Shown here one piece after another: positions 18,521 to 28,033 of a stretch of DNA of 64,000 nt (position 1 is the stretch's first letter; each line of letters opens with the position of its first letter). Position numbers and translations under genes: made by a program. The notes under the pieces were generated by a model. The model saw nothing but the letters and a program-made list of their open reading frames with translations, was not told the origin of the DNA and did not search any database. The DNA is from Macrococcus capreoli (GTDB taxonomy: Bacteria > Bacillota > Bacilli > Staphylococcales > Staphylococcaceae): NCBI RefSeq assembly GCF_025628935.1, contig NZ_JAOTIS010000011.1, positions 1 through 64,000 on the forward strand. Reading direction: 5' to 3'.

Positions 18521-20761
18521 TTATACCGCTATTTCTTTCACATCTCTCAGTTTTTGTACGGCCGATACTAACGTCGTAAGGGCGGCAACTACTTCTTCTT
18601 CCTTACGCGTTTTTAAACCACAGTCTGGATTTACCCAGAATAATGAACGGTCAATTTCATTAAGCGCTCTATTAATCGCCGTAGTGATTTCTTCTTCTGT
18701 CGGGATACGCGGGCTATGAATATCATATACACCAAGTCCAATACCTAAATCATACGTAATCGATTCAAAGTCTTTAATCAAGTCACCATGACTTCGGGAT
18801 GTTTCAATTGAAATGACATCTGCATCAAGCGCTTTAATGGCATGGATAATCTTTCCGAATTGAGAATAACACATATGTGTATGAATTTGTGTTTCATCTT
18901 TGACTGATGATGTTGCAAGTTTAAACGAATGAACGGCATCTTTTAAATACTGTTCATGATATGACTGATGTAACGGTAATCCTTCTCTTAGTGCCGGTTC
19001 ATCCACTTGAATAATCTTTATTCCGGCAGTTTCAAGTGCTTCAACCTCTGCTCTAATAGCCAGTGCAATTTGATTCTGAACTTCAGTTTTTGGAATATCA
19101 ACGCGTTCAAATGACCAGTTTAATATCGTAACCGGGCCTGTTAACATGCCTTTAACCGGTTTGTCAGTTAAGCTTTGTGCATATACTGTTTCTTTTACTG
19201 TCAGTGGCTTTGTCCAATATACATCTCCGTAAATAATCGGAGGTTTTACCGCACGTGATCCGTATGACTGTACCCATCCATACTGTGTTACTAAGAATCC
19301 TTCAAGTTGTTCACCGAAGAACTCTACCATATCATTACGCTCAAATTCACCGTGTACAAATACGTCTAACCCAATACGTTCCTGAATTTCAATCCAGCGC
19401 TTAATTTCCGCTTCTATAAATGCTTCATACGCTGCCCTATCTTTACGTCCTTTTCGATAATCTGCTCTGTTCTTCCTCACTTCTTTCGTTTGAGGGAACG
19501 AACCGATTGTTGTTGTTGGAAGTTCCGGAAGATGTAATCTATTTTGTTGCTTCAATTTACGCTCAGCAAAAGGTGTATTTCTTTGCGTTGGCACACTGTC
19601 AAAATCAAATGTTTTTTGTTTAAACGGTTGATTAGAGAAACGGTTGTACTTTTCTTTTAACGCATTATATAACGTATCATCGTTATCATTGAATAGCTTC
19701 TTCAAAGCGTTGAGTTCATTTAATTTCTCAGTCGCGAAGCTCAACCCTTCCCTAATCGTCTCATCAATCGTTTCCTGCTCAAGTGAGAACGGCACGTGTA
19801 ATAGCGATGCAGAAGGTTGTAACACGATATCTTTAACGTAGTTCTGAAGTTTTTCAACTAAGTTCTTTCGTGATTCAATATCTGCTGACCACACATTTCT
19901 ACCATCGATAATACCTGCATATAATACTTTATCTGACGGCCATTGTTCTTCTTCGATTTGCTTAAGATTAAATCCGTGATCATGTACGAAATCCAATCCT
20001 AATCCGAATACTGGCAAGTCTCTCACAAATGATAAATTCACACGTTCAAAATAAGTCTGAATAACTAGCTTCGCTTCTGGTACATGCGTATTGAAGTGTG
20101 TATAAGCTGTTTTTGTAATATCATAATATGCTTCTGCTTTATCTGTCGCAAGAATCGGTTCATCAACCTGAATGTAAGTTACGCCCTGTTCATTAAGAAC
20201 ATTAAATAGTTCCGTATACAATGGTAACAATGATTGTACCTTCTCTTCTTCCGACTGCGAACCACCTTTTGATAGTGCTACAAACGTTACGGGGCCGACA
20301 ACGACTGCATGGGATTGTATGTTTAACGACTTTGCTAACTTCACTTTTTGAAGCAATTGATCTGCATTTAATTGCGGTGTTGCCGTATCCCATTCCGGTA
20401 CAATATAATGATAGTTTGTATTAAACCATTTTAGAAGTGCACTCGCTACGTTCTCTTTATTGCCTCGTGCTATATCAAATAGGAGATCATCGTCAATTGG
20501 TCTTCCACTAAATCGTTCAGGAATAATATTAAATAATAATGCCGTATCTAATATATGATCATACAGCGAGAAGTCTCCAACGGGTACTGAATCTAAATCA
20601 TAGCTTGCCTGTACTTGTAAATTATCTTTATGAATTACATTTAATTGTGTGTTAAGCGTATGATTATCAATTTCATTACTCCAATATTGCTCAATCGTCT
20701 TCTTCCATACTCTGTCTTTTCCTAATCTCGGGAATCCTAAATTTGCTGTTTTAATTGTCAT
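18521..20761 (-). CDS. metE: Cobalamin-independent methionine synthase
   Basis: A 746-aa cytoplasmic enzyme that transfers the methyl group of 5-methyltetrahydrofolate (polyglutamate) to homocysteine. Two barrel domains are present; the catalytic zinc ligands are readable in [10 protein letters not shown] and NPDCGLKTR near the C-terminus, and [16 protein letters not shown] opens the C-terminal domain. It is the last gene of the met operon and overlaps the metF stop by one base. Expression is expected to depend on the T-box ahead of metI. Confidence 0.97.
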   Translation of the reverse strand: MTIKTANLGFPRLGKDRVWKKTIEQYWSNEIDNHTLNTQLNVIHKDNLQVQASYDLDSVPVGDFSLYDHILDTALLFNIIPERFSGRPIDDDLLFDIARGNKENVASALLKWFNTNYHYIVPEWDTATPQLNADQLLQKVKLAKSLNIQSHAVVVGPVTFVALSKGGSQSEEEKVQSLLPLYTELFNVLNEQGVTYIQVDEPILATDKAEAYYDITKTAYTHFNTHVPEAKLVIQTYFERVNLSFVRDLPVFGLGLDFVHDHGFNLKQIEEEQWPSDKVLYAGIIDGRNVWSADIESRKNLVEKLQNYVKDIVLQPSASLLHVPFSLEQETIDETIREGLSFATEKLNELNALKKLFNDNDDTLYNALKEKYNRFSNQPFKQKTFDFDSVPTQRNTPFAERKLKQQNRLHLPELPTTTIGSFPQTKEVRKNRADYRKGRKDRAAYEAFIEAEIKRWIEIQERIGLDVFVHGEFERNDMVEFFGEQLEGFLVTQYGWVQSYGSRAVKPPIIYGDVYWTKPLTVKETVYAQSLTDKPVKGMLTGPVTILNWSFERVDIPKTEVQNQIALAIRAEVEALETAGIKIIQVDEPALREGLPLHQSYHEQYLKDAVHSFKLATSSVKDETQIHTHMCYSQFGKIIHAIKALDADVISIETSRSHGDLIKDFESITYDLGIGLGVYDIHSPRIPTEEEITTAINRALNEIDRSLFWVNPDCGLKTRKEEEVVAALTTLVSAVQKLRDVKEIAV

Positions 20762-22596
20762 TAGATGACCTCCTCAGTATATTGGTTATTTGTAATTTCT
20801 TTTGCGTATTTTGCTAGTTCTTCTGTCATTTCATATTTCATAAATGGTGTCACAAGATACAATCCATTGAAATAGCTGTATACTTCATCAATCAATTGTT
20901 TTGATATTTTTATAGATACCGCTTTTGTCTGTGCTCTATCTTCTTGAACCGCTTCAAACTGTTTGAGTATATATTCTGGTATCTTTATACCAGGTACTTC
21001 ATTGTGCAGAAATAGTGCGTTATTATAACTTGTAATCGGCATAACACCGATAATAATCGGAACATCTAAATGCTTCGTTGCTTCATATATTTCTTTTATT
21101 TGCGTGCGATCAAACACAGGTTGTGTAATAAAATACGACATACCTGCTTCTATTTTCTTAGTGAGACGTTCAACTGCGCGTTGTAAATGCTTTGTATGTG
21201 GATTAAAGGCACCAGCTACAGAGAATGATGTCTTCCGTTTCAACGTCGCACCGTCAGCATTTATACCTTGATTAAATTGCTGAATAATCTCGGATAAGCC
21301 GCAGGAATTCACATCAAACACACTTGTTGCTCCCGGGAAATCTCCTATCTTGGACGGGTCACCGGTTACTGCCAAAATATCGTCGATACCGAGTAATGAT
21401 AGCCCGAGTAAATGTGACTGAAGTCCTATTAAATTATGGTCCCGGCAAGTTACGTGTACTAAAGGGCGGATATTATATCGTTGCTTTATAATACTCGCGG
21501 CTGCAATATTCGATATTCTGACATTTGCGAGTGAATTATCAGCTAAAGTAACAGCATCTACACCTGCTTCTTCAAGCGCCTTAACCCCTTTAAAGAAAGC
21601 AGTCGTATCAAGGTGTTTCGGTGTATCCAGTTCAACGACTACAGTTGGACGCTCTTTAACAAGATCCCCGATATGCTTCTTACGCTCTCCAGGTCTAAAG
21701 TTATGATGGCGTTCAATAGGGATAACATCTTTATTGGTCACAGGTGCTAAATGCGATACTGCTTCACTAATCTTCTTAATATGTTCAGGCGTCGTACCAC
21801 AACATCCTCCAATTAATCTCACGCCTTCAGCTACTAACGATTGTGCAGCATTACTGAAATATACAGCATTGTCACTATACTTAATCACTTCATCTTCAAT
21901 ATCCAATAAACTCGCATTAGGGTAACAACTTAAATATGCATGCTTTGGTATATCCAAATGTTTAAATGTCTGGATCATATGGTGCGGACCATGGTGACAA
22001 TTCAAACCGACGACATCAGCTCCTATATCTATGAGTTGTTGAATGGCTTCCGGAATTGCTTGTCCGTCTTTCAAATACTTTGTCGTACTGGCCGTTAACT
22101 GCGCAATGATTGGGAGTTGATACGTTTTCCCTATTTTAATGACGTGCAATAGTTCTTCTAGGTCATAATATGTTTCGAATAGTAATGCATCTACACCCGA
22201 ACTGGCCAGCGTTTCGATTTGAAGTTCTGTGTGATAAGCAATCGTTTCAAGCGAGAATGACTCTTTGCGCGTACTCCTAAACCCACCTATCGTTCCGGCA
22301 ATAAATGTGTCCGGCGTCGCAACTGACTTTGCAATATGTACTGCGGATTTATGAATATCTTTCACACGATGCTCTAATCCATATAATTTTAATTTCTCAA
22401 AATTTGCGCCATACGTATTCGTCTGAATAAGATCCGCACCTGCCTGGATATAGGAGTGATGTATTTGAGCAATTTTTTCAGGATGCGTCAAATTGTAATG
22501 TTCCGGACATGTGTTCAAACCTTCTGAATAAAGGATTGTTCCCATCGCACCATCAGCCACTAATATACGTTCGTTCATCGCCTTGAGTATCGTCAT
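20761..22596 (-). CDS. metF: Bifunctional homocysteine S-methyltransferase / methylenetetrahydrofolate reductase
   Basis: A 611-aa fusion. The N-terminal half is a zinc-dependent homocysteine methyltransferase ([18 protein letters not shown] ... [15 protein letters not shown], with the metal-binding GGCC). The C-terminal half, from about residue 315, is a flavin-dependent MTHFR ([27 protein letters not shown]), giving the 5-methyl donor used by MetE. I use the ATG at 22596, after AGGAGGGG. The start lies inside the 3' end of metC (44-base overlap), so translation is likely coupled. Confidence 0.95.
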   Translation of the reverse strand: MTILKAMNERILVADGAMGTILYSEGLNTCPEHYNLTHPEKIAQIHHSYIQAGADLIQTNTYGANFEKLKLYGLEHRVKDIHKSAVHIAKSVATPDTFIAGTIGGFRSTRKESFSLETIAYHTELQIETLASSGVDALLFETYYDLEELLHVIKIGKTYQLPIIAQLTASTTKYLKDGQAIPEAIQQLIDIGADVVGLNCHHGPHHMIQTFKHLDIPKHAYLSCYPNASLLDIEDEVIKYSDNAVYFSNAAQSLVAEGVRLIGGCCGTTPEHIKKISEAVSHLAPVTNKDVIPIERHHNFRPGERKKHIGDLVKERPTVVVELDTPKHLDTTAFFKGVKALEEAGVDAVTLADNSLANVRISNIAAASIIKQRYNIRPLVHVTCRDHNLIGLQSHLLGLSLLGIDDILAVTGDPSKIGDFPGATSVFDVNSCGLSEIIQQFNQGINADGATLKRKTSFSVAGAFNPHTKHLQRAVERLTKKIEAGMSYFITQPVFDRTQIKEIYEATKHLDVPIIIGVMPITSYNNALFLHNEVPGIKIPEYILKQFEAVQEDRAQTKAVSIKISKQLIDEVYSYFNGLYLVTPFMKYEMTEELAKYAKEITNNQYTEEVI

Positions 22597-23719
22597 ATAC
22601 ACCCCTCCTTAATGCAAAATCTAAATCATTGATAAGGTCTTCTGGATGCTCAAGACCAACTGATAATCTAAATAATCCATCGGTAATACCGCGTTTTCTT
22701 CTCACAAATTCAGGTACTGCTGCGTGGCTCATCGTTGCTGGATGCGATAAAATTGTTTCTACACCACCTAAACTTACTGATACTAACGGTAATTTTAAAT
22801 GGTCAACAAATTGTTGTGCTTTCGTTTCATCTCTTATTCTGAATCCAATAACTGCACCACCGCACGTCGCTTGTTTCACGTGAACTGGATTATTCCCTGG
22901 GTAATAGACTTCTTGTACAGCAGGGTGAGTGGATAGAAATTGATAAATCGCTTCGGCATACTCAACACTTTGTTGAAATCTTACTGGTAATGTCTTTAAA
23001 TGATTCGTTAGCGTCCATGCATCGTAAACACCTAATCCTGAGCCTGTCCCGTTTTGTATTAAATACAATTGATCTGCACAATGTGCATCATTCGTAATTA
23101 CAGCACCAGCAATGACATCACTATGCCCACTTAAAAATTTTGTTGCAGAATGAATTACGAAATCTGCTCCATGCTCTAATGGTGATTGTCCAAGTGGCGT
23201 CATAAAGGTATTATCGACTGCAATCAAACATCGATGTTGCTTCGCAATGTTACAAATCGCTTGAATATCTGCTACTTTAAACAATGGGTTTGATGGTGTT
23301 TCTACATAGATAAGTCGCGTATTCGCCTGGAGCGCTTGTTTAATTTGTGCTAAATCAGATTGATCAACAACTGTAAATGTCAGGCCAAACTTTGAAAGTA
23401 TTTGTTCTGTTAATCTGAAGGTGCCACCATAAACATCGTCAGGCATAATAACATGGTCTCCAGCTTTCAATGTTAGAAACACTGCCGTTACTGCTGCAAT
23501 ACCTGAACTAAAAGCAAATCCATATTGTCCGCCCTCTAAATCAGCTAACTGCTCTTCAAGATATTTTCTATTTGGATTACCGCTTCTCGCATAATCAAAT
23601 GTTGTTTCGCCACCTAATTGTTCTTGTTTATATGTAGAAGCATAATAAAGTGGAATATTGCTTGATGCGTAGCCTTCTAATTGATGATGCTTTAATAATT
23701 GCGTTACTTTGTTCGTCAT
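22553..23719 (-). CDS. metC: Cystathionine beta-lyase
   Basis: A 388-aa PLP enzyme of the Cys/Met metabolism family that cleaves cystathionine to homocysteine, pyruvate and ammonia. The PLP lysine is Lys194 in HSATKFLSGH; FDYARSGNPNR and YVETPSNPLF are family signatures. It follows metI with a four-base overlap and precedes metF. Assignment as lyase rather than gamma-synthase rests on order in the staphylococcal metICFE operon. A parS-like sequence lies within it. Confidence 0.92.
   Translation of the reverse strand: MTNKVTQLLKHHQLEGYASSNIPLYYASTYKQEQLGGETTFDYARSGNPNRKYLEEQLADLEGGQYGFAFSSGIAAVTAVFLTLKAGDHVIMPDDVYGGTFRLTEQILSKFGLTFTVVDQSDLAQIKQALQANTRLIYVETPSNPLFKVADIQAICNIAKQHRCLIAVDNTFMTPLGQSPLEHGADFVIHSATKFLSGHSDVIAGAVITNDAHCADQLYLIQNGTGSGLGVYDAWTLTNHLKTLPVRFQQSVEYAEAIYQFLSTHPAVQEVYYPGNNPVHVKQATCGGAVIGFRIRDETKAQQFVDHLKLPLVSVSLGGVETILSHPATMSHAAVPEFVRRKRGITDGLFRLSVGLEHPEDLINDLDFALRRGVYDDTQGDERTYISG
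22872..22887. promoter_or_regulatory. parS-like sequence inside metC
   Basis: TGTTTCACGTGAACTG keeps 13 of 16 consensus parS positions: the left half and CACGTG core are perfect, the last three bases differ. About 25.7 kb from oriC. Confidence 0.3.
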
Positions 23720-24822
23720 ACAATCACCTCTACTGCTTTAGATTTCGTAAGTGCTTGTAGTATATCTGCATTTATATCTTCAAAGTCTTCAATACCGACT
23801 GAAATGCGGATAAGCTGCTCATTGATACCTCGCTTCTCTTTCTCTTCATCCGGCATATCGATATGCGTCTGTGTATATGGGAATGTAATAAATGTTTCGG
23901 TTCCACCAAGACTCTCAGCGAATATACAAACTTCTAAATGCTTTAGAAATTCCCGTGTATTATAAGCTTTATTAAGCCTTACACTTAACATTCCAGTTGT
24001 ACCTGCATACAACACATCATCTATCGCCTCATTCTCATTCAGCACTTGGGATAACCGCTTAGCATTATCAATTGACCGATCCATTCTGAGATGCAGTGTC
24101 TTTAGTCCTCTTACTAACAAATAACTATCAAACGGGGAAAGTGTAGCCCCAATCATGTTGTGAAATTGACCGAGCTGCACTGCGAGCGTTTCGTCTTTTA
24201 CTGTTACTACACCTGCCAGTACATCGTTATGTCCCGATATATATTTCGTTGCGGAGTGAAGTACAATATCTGCACCGTCTTCAAGTGGTGTTGATAAATA
24301 CGGAGTTAAAAAAGTATTATCGATAATCGTAAGTAATCTAAATTCTTGTGCAATTTCATATATCGGTTCAAGCGCTACACTCTGCATTTGTGGATTAGAG
24401 ATAGGTTCTATGAAAAGCGCACGTGTATGCTCATTAATTGATGCGCGAACCCGTTCGAGATCATTAAAGTCAATGTAAGTAAATTTAAGTTGATATTGCT
24501 GTTCATAGAAATCAAATAAACGATACGATCCACCATATAAATCAAACGATACGAGTATTTCATCGTGTGGTTTAAATAAATTAAGAATCAGCTGAATACT
24601 CGCCATACCACTTGAAGTCGCAAATGATGCGATACCTCCTTCAAGACGAGCAAATGCATCTTCAAAATGCGATCGCGTTGGGTTCTTAGTTCTGGCGTAA
24701 TCAAATCCAGTAGAATGACCTACCGCTTCGTGTTGAAATGCTGTGGCTAAGTAAATTGGATTACTAGTAGCTCCCGTATAATCATGAGATGTTGAAATTT
24801 GAGCAAGCTGTGTACTTTTCAT
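23716..24822 (-). CDS. metI: Cystathionine gamma-synthase / O-acetylhomoserine thiolyase type enzyme
   Basis: A 368-aa PLP enzyme paralogous to MetC, with Lys193 in HSATKYISGH, FDYARTKNPTR and FIEPISNPQ. In the metICFE operon it joins an activated homoserine with cysteine to make cystathionine. It is the first gene behind the T-box and has a strong GGGAGG ribosome site. MetI, MetC, MetF and MetE together lead from activated homoserine to methionine. Confidence 0.93.
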   Translation of the reverse strand: MKSTQLAQISTSHDYTGATSNPIYLATAFQHEAVGHSTGFDYARTKNPTRSHFEDAFARLEGGIASFATSSGMASIQLILNLFKPHDEILVSFDLYGGSYRLFDFYEQQYQLKFTYIDFNDLERVRASINEHTRALFIEPISNPQMQSVALEPIYEIAQEFRLLTIIDNTFLTPYLSTPLEDGADIVLHSATKYISGHNDVLAGVVTVKDETLAVQLGQFHNMIGATLSPFDSYLLVRGLKTLHLRMDRSIDNAKRLSQVLNENEAIDDVLYAGTTGMLSVRLNKAYNTREFLKHLEVCIFAESLGGTETFITFPYTQTHIDMPDEEKEKRGINEQLIRISVGIEDFEDINADILQALTKSKAVEVIV

Positions 24823-24842
24823 GTAGTAACCTCCCTTAAATT

Positions 24843-25196
24843 AAAAAATAAAAAAGCTTTCGTCCTGTAAACCTGAATAATCAGATTTAAAGGACGAAAG
24901 CTTCTTCCGTGATACCACCTTTATTCGTCGCTATATCACTATAGCGACCTCTTCCAGTACGCAGTTAAATAAACTTTAATACTGTATCGCTATAACGGGC
25001 GAACCCGTTGACGCCTAAATATCGGCATCACCACTCAAAGGCCATTTTCAATCATGCTTTCATTATTTCCTTTCAGCAAACGGAAACTCTCTGTGAATGC
25101 AGGGTATGATTTACTTTCCTTATTACTGTGAATTTGTAATATTTCATTGTGTAATTTGTTATTTAAGAGATTACTATCTTTAAAAACAAAAGTCAA
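24843..25196 (-). promoter_or_regulatory. T-box leader of the met operon
   Basis: Minus strand. A promoter TTGACT (25196-25191), 17 bp, TAATCT opens the leader. A T-box core GGTGGTATCACGG sits at 24919-24907, and a terminator with 13-bp arms (AAGCTTTCGTCCT and its complement, 24903-24854) is followed by T6. The 5' part contains AGAGAG, GCTGAAAGGAAA and CCTTTGAGTGG elements of a T-box stem I, with ATG triplets near 25050 as candidate specifiers. Uncharged tRNA-Met is expected to stop termination. The 350-nt leader explains this gene-free stretch. Confidence 0.88.
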
Positions 25197-25282
25197 CAGT
25201 TAAATCAGAATTTTTTGATTAATTAGTCTTTTCGTTTAATAAAAGCTAATAATATCAGGGATTTCAAAAGAAAAAAATTTAT

Positions 25283-25309
25283 AAAAAAAGATGAGCACAT
25301 CGGCTCATC
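25283..25309 (-). terminator. Terminator after the 34-aa peptide gene
   Basis: GATGAGC / GCTCATC with a 6-nt loop, followed on the minus strand by seven T. Confidence 0.75.
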
Positions 25310-25332
25310 GTTAAACTTTATATTCAGTTTTA

Positions 25333-25437
25333 TTATTCTTCAATAATATCAGTTGCAATCTCACTAATCGCTTCTGCGCATAATACAGTACCATATGCAA
25401 TTGCTGAAGCACCAATCACTTTAAAAATACCATTCAT
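25333..25437 (-). CDS. 34-residue hydrophobic peptide
   Basis: A very short gene with complete signals: a putative promoter at 25520-25493, the ribosome site GAGGAGTG six bases before ATG, and a terminator just after the stop. The peptide begins MNGIFKVIGASAIAYGTVLC and ends in an acidic EAISEIATDIIEE stretch. It is amphipathic or membrane-associated, with one Cys and no positive tail. It recalls small modulin-like or leaderless bacteriocin peptides in size, but I do not recognise a family and assign no function. It sits between the met leader and the accessory locus. Confidence 0.55.
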   Translation of the reverse strand: MNGIFKVIGASAIAYGTVLCAEAISEIATDIIEE

Positions 25438-25492
25438 TTCAATCACTCCTCATTAGTATTTACGCTGTGGCTGTTTGAAACGGGTTATATTA

Positions 25493-25520
25493 ATTCTATA
25501 CCTGATTTAGAGGGTGTTAA
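25493..25520 (-). promoter_or_regulatory. Candidate promoter of the 34-residue peptide
   Basis: TTAACA (25520-25515), 16-bp spacer, TAGAAT (25498-25493), about 55 bp before the start codon. Confidence 0.4.
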
Positions 25521-25550
25521 AACATTACACAGTTTATTATCAATGTTACT

Positions 25551-25578
25551 TTTACATTTATCGTATATATTATATACT
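25551..25578 (+). promoter_or_regulatory. Candidate promoter of the 36-residue peptide
   Basis: TTTACA (25551-25556), 16-bp spacer, TATACT (25573-25578). It is divergent from the promoter of the 34-residue peptide; a TATAAT further on is an alternative -10. Confidence 0.4.
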
Positions 25579-25650
25579 AAAAATAATAAGACCCTTTTAG
25601 TTATAATGTTTAGAGTTATGTAGGGTAGATTTATTTATGGAGGTAATGAA

Positions 25651-25761
25651 ATGAAAAAAACGATAACAATTAGTAAGACAAATAAGCGTGAAAAAATAGT
25701 TGGTTTTCTAGTTTGGGGCTTTATTATTGCTATAATTATATATTACTTTTTGAATAGATAG
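25651..25761 (+). CDS. 36-residue single-pass membrane peptide
   Basis: The gene starts at an ATG with GGAGG seven bases upstream. The peptide has a basic N-terminal part (KKTITISKTNKREK) followed by one hydrophobic helix (VGFLVWGFIIAIIIYYFL) and NR at the end, so an N-in membrane peptide is predicted. No homologue is recognised. It is divergent from the 34-residue peptide gene; whether they form a pair is unknown. Toxin-like type I peptides have this architecture, but no antisense RNA is evident. Confidence 0.5.
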   Translation: MKKTITISKTNKREKIVGFLVWGFIIAIIIYYFLNR

Positions 25762-25892
25762 GAATCGATTTAAAGGGTGGGTATTACATTACTTGATTGA
25801 GGTTATAAAAGCTTGAATAATATCTAAGGATACAATCCAATTCCTTGGTGTATAGGAATCCATAAATAATCCAGATTCTAAAGTATTTAAAA

Positions 25893-26225
25893 TTACTGAA
25901 GAATCTTATCGATTAAAAGATTATAAAAACGAAAAATCCTTAAATATGCGACAAACTCATCTTCTTTGTTACCATTTATATATCCATCAAATACATAATC
26001 ACCCATAGGCCCCATCTCAACTTTTGTAAACTCTACAGTCTTAATTGTATTAGGTTCTTTTGTATTATGCTTAAGATAAAGTGTAATCCGTTCTTTTTGT
26101 CCTTTAATATAAACTTCTTTGTCTTTTTCTCGTTCATCATGTTTTATTTTGAAATAGACACCACCAACAATAATAAAAGCGCTTAAAATGACAATTATCA
26201 AAGCTAAAATTCTCTTTTTGGTCAT
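25893..26225 (-). CDS. Small membrane-anchored protein, paralogue 1 (candidate immunity protein, altered C-terminus)
   Basis: A 110-aa protein with one N-terminal transmembrane helix (ALIIVILSAFIIVGGVYF) and an outward domain. Residues 33-92 closely match its neighbour at 26400: RITLYLKHNTKEPNTIKTVEFTKV, GPMGDYVFDGYING. After FVAY the match stops and the last 17 residues (LRIFRFYNLL...) are unrelated, so the end was probably replaced by recombination or frameshift. No lipobox Cys is seen. It resembles the DUF3139 type of small staphylococcal proteins. Position beside a TslA-like lipase suggests immunity; inference. Confidence 0.6.
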   Translation of the reverse strand: MTKKRILALIIVILSAFIIVGGVYFKIKHDEREKDKEVYIKGQKERITLYLKHNTKEPNTIKTVEFTKVEMGPMGDYVFDGYINGNKEDEFVAYLRIFRFYNLLIDKILQ

Positions 26226-26345
26226 TGTAACTACTCCTAATTGAATATGCTAGTTTTGAGACCATTATATAACAAATAAGACTAGTAATGTGAGCGAGAA
26301 AACTTGAAATCGTGTGATTAAAAAAACTACTATATGGTAATATAT

Positions 26346-26378
26346 CAAAAAAACCAAACTCAATTTTACGTAGTTTGG
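26346..26378 (-). terminator. Terminator of the second small membrane protein gene
   Basis: CCAAACT / AGTTTGG around an 11-nt loop, followed by seven T on the minus strand. Confidence 0.7.
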
Positions 26379-26399
26379 CTTTGGTCAAAGGTTTGGATA

Positions 26400-26798
26400 T
26401 TAATTTTCTAATTCTTTTTTAATTTCTTTTGGGGATTTCCTATTGTGAGCAGGTTTTAGTAATCTTTCTACTTCGGGACTTCTCGTCATGTCCCCTATAA
26501 ATTGAAACTTGTCTTCGGGCGATGCAAAAGCAACAAAATTATGAACTTTATTGCTATTAATATAGCCATCAAAAACCACATCACCCATTGGACCTACATC
26601 TACTTTAGTAAATTCAACAGACTTAATAGAATTAGGTTCTTTTGTATTATATTTTAGATAAAGTGTAATACGCTTTTTTTGTTCATTATAATAAATTTCC
26701 TTCTCCTTCTTATGTACGTCATGATTCATTCTGAAATAGACACCTCCTATAATTAAGCATATAATGAAAATAACGCTAAAAATTTGCTTTTTGGACAT
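26400..26798 (-). CDS. Small membrane-anchored protein, paralogue 2 (candidate TilA-like immunity protein)
   Basis: A 132-aa protein with a transmembrane segment at about 5-21 (QIFSVIFIICLIIGGVYF) and an extracytoplasmic domain. It is the fuller version of paralogue 1, with an additional C-terminal FVAFASPEDKFQFIGDM and a basic tail PAHNRKSPKEIKKELEN. Cys14 is not in a good lipobox context, so helix anchoring is likelier than lipidation. The gene is divergent from the lipase with only 27 bp between starts. In the Staphylococcus aureus TslA system a membrane-bound immunity lipoprotein (TilA) neutralises the toxin; this is the positional candidate here. Confidence 0.65.
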   Translation of the reverse strand: MSKKQIFSVIFIICLIIGGVYFRMNHDVHKKEKEIYYNEQKKRITLYLKYNTKEPNSIKSVEFTKVDVGPMGDVVFDGYINSNKVHNFVAFASPEDKFQFIGDMTRSPEVERLLKPAHNRKSPKEIKKELEN

Positions 26799-26825
26799 AA
26801 TCTTAACTCCTATTCGAGGTGATTT

Positions 26826-28028
26826 ATGAATAAGCTATATAATAAGGATACTACATATCGTAAATTAGCAAAAGAAGCTTATACAATTATGAGTGACCAA
26901 AAAACTCTGACTGTTGCATATTCAGAAGATTATGAAATGACTTTTAATATTATTGCCTTCCGCCAAAATAAATTCAATGGATTAAAAATGGCAGGACTAA
27001 CTCCATTAGGACCTGATGGTAAAGTCAATACTGATGAATTATATATTGTGTATGCCGGAACAGATCCGAAAGCTGATTATGGTGCCGATTTAACGGAAGA
27101 TGCACAAATTGCATTTGCCAAAATAGGCGGCGGCTTACGAAATAAACCAACAAAAGAAGAGCTTGCAGACTATGGCAATTTAAATCACACTATCATTGGT
27201 AGCGATGCATATGTCCCATCAGGTATACTAACAAACCCGATTTCTCAAAGTAAAGAATCCTACATTTTCACTGGTGCATTGATTGAAAAACAGAAGCCAA
27301 AGCATGTATATGGTGCCGGACATAGTCTTGGTGGTGGATTGGCATTGTTAAATGCTGTAATGTATAACTTTGATCATGCACGTGTGTTTTCAGCTCCGAA
27401 TACATTTGACTTACTTCCAACTGATATAAAAGAAAATTATCGTTCTGAAAAATATGATGGCAAGTTTTATAATTATATACACCGTACGGATTTGATAGGT
27501 AATTCTAATTTGTTTGCCGAACGTATAGGCACACAAATTTATGCTAAAGATATCAAAAGTGATAGTTTTTTAAGTAAAATAAATCCTATTACTGGACATT
27601 TCATTCAGGAATTTTCATTTAATGGTGATAGCGTTCATATCAAAATGGACATGTATGAAATGCAAAAAATCGCGGATAAGTTAACCAATGCAGTTGAATT
27701 CGTTGACGAAGCAATCAATAAATTAGAAGACTATAAGGATGAAACTGAAAAACTTGCGAGACGTATTGAACAAAAATATATGGATAAAATTGATTCAGGC
27801 AACTATAAATACATTAAATCGATAGAAATTTCAGATCATATGCAAGAAATATCAGTATCAGGTAAATACAAATTTTATAACGATGAATACTTTGATAATG
27901 CGCTAAACGAGTTGCATAGATTAAAAAAAGAAACTACTGTATTCGCACAGCAACTCATGTATGCAGACTATAAAATGGAGTCTAGAGATAAAGAATTAGG
28001 GGAATTATATAAAATATTTGAGGGGTAA
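26826..28028 (+). CDS. tslA: TslA-like lipase toxin with C-terminal type VII targeting-like domain
   Basis: A 400-aa protein without signal peptide. The N-terminal alpha/beta-hydrolase lipase domain has GHSLG at 165-169 (Ser167), with Asp222 (HRTDLIG) and His258 (ITGHFI) as plausible triad partners. From about 276 the protein is helical and charged, with coiled-coil character. This lipase-first, helical-last order is that of the S. aureus phospholipase toxin TslA, whose C-terminal domain binds small helical partners for type VII secretion. A small helical gene follows and putative immunity genes precede. No secretion-machine genes are in the window. Homology is judged by architecture and context. 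Confidence 0.7.
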   Translation: MNKLYNKDTTYRKLAKEAYTIMSDQKTLTVAYSEDYEMTFNIIAFRQNKFNGLKMAGLTPLGPDGKVNTDELYIVYAGTDPKADYGADLTEDAQIAFAKIGGGLRNKPTKEELADYGNLNHTIIGSDAYVPSGILTNPISQSKESYIFTGALIEKQKPKHVYGAGHSLGGGLALLNAVMYNFDHARVFSAPNTFDLLPTDIKENYRSEKYDGKFYNYIHRTDLIGNSNLFAERIGTQIYAKDIKSDSFLSKINPITGHFIQEFSFNGDSVHIKMDMYEMQKIADKLTNAVEFVDEAINKLEDYKDETEKLARRIEQKYMDKIDSGNYKYIKSIEISDHMQEISVSGKYKFYNDEYFDNALNELHRLKKETTVFAQQLMYADYKMESRDKELGELYKIFEG

Positions 28029-28033
28029 TTTGA

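Noticed and set aside
26137-26388. 83-aa frame between the two small membrane proteins
   Set aside because: It overlaps the paralogue 1 gene start in another frame and the terminator of paralogue 2; no ribosome site.
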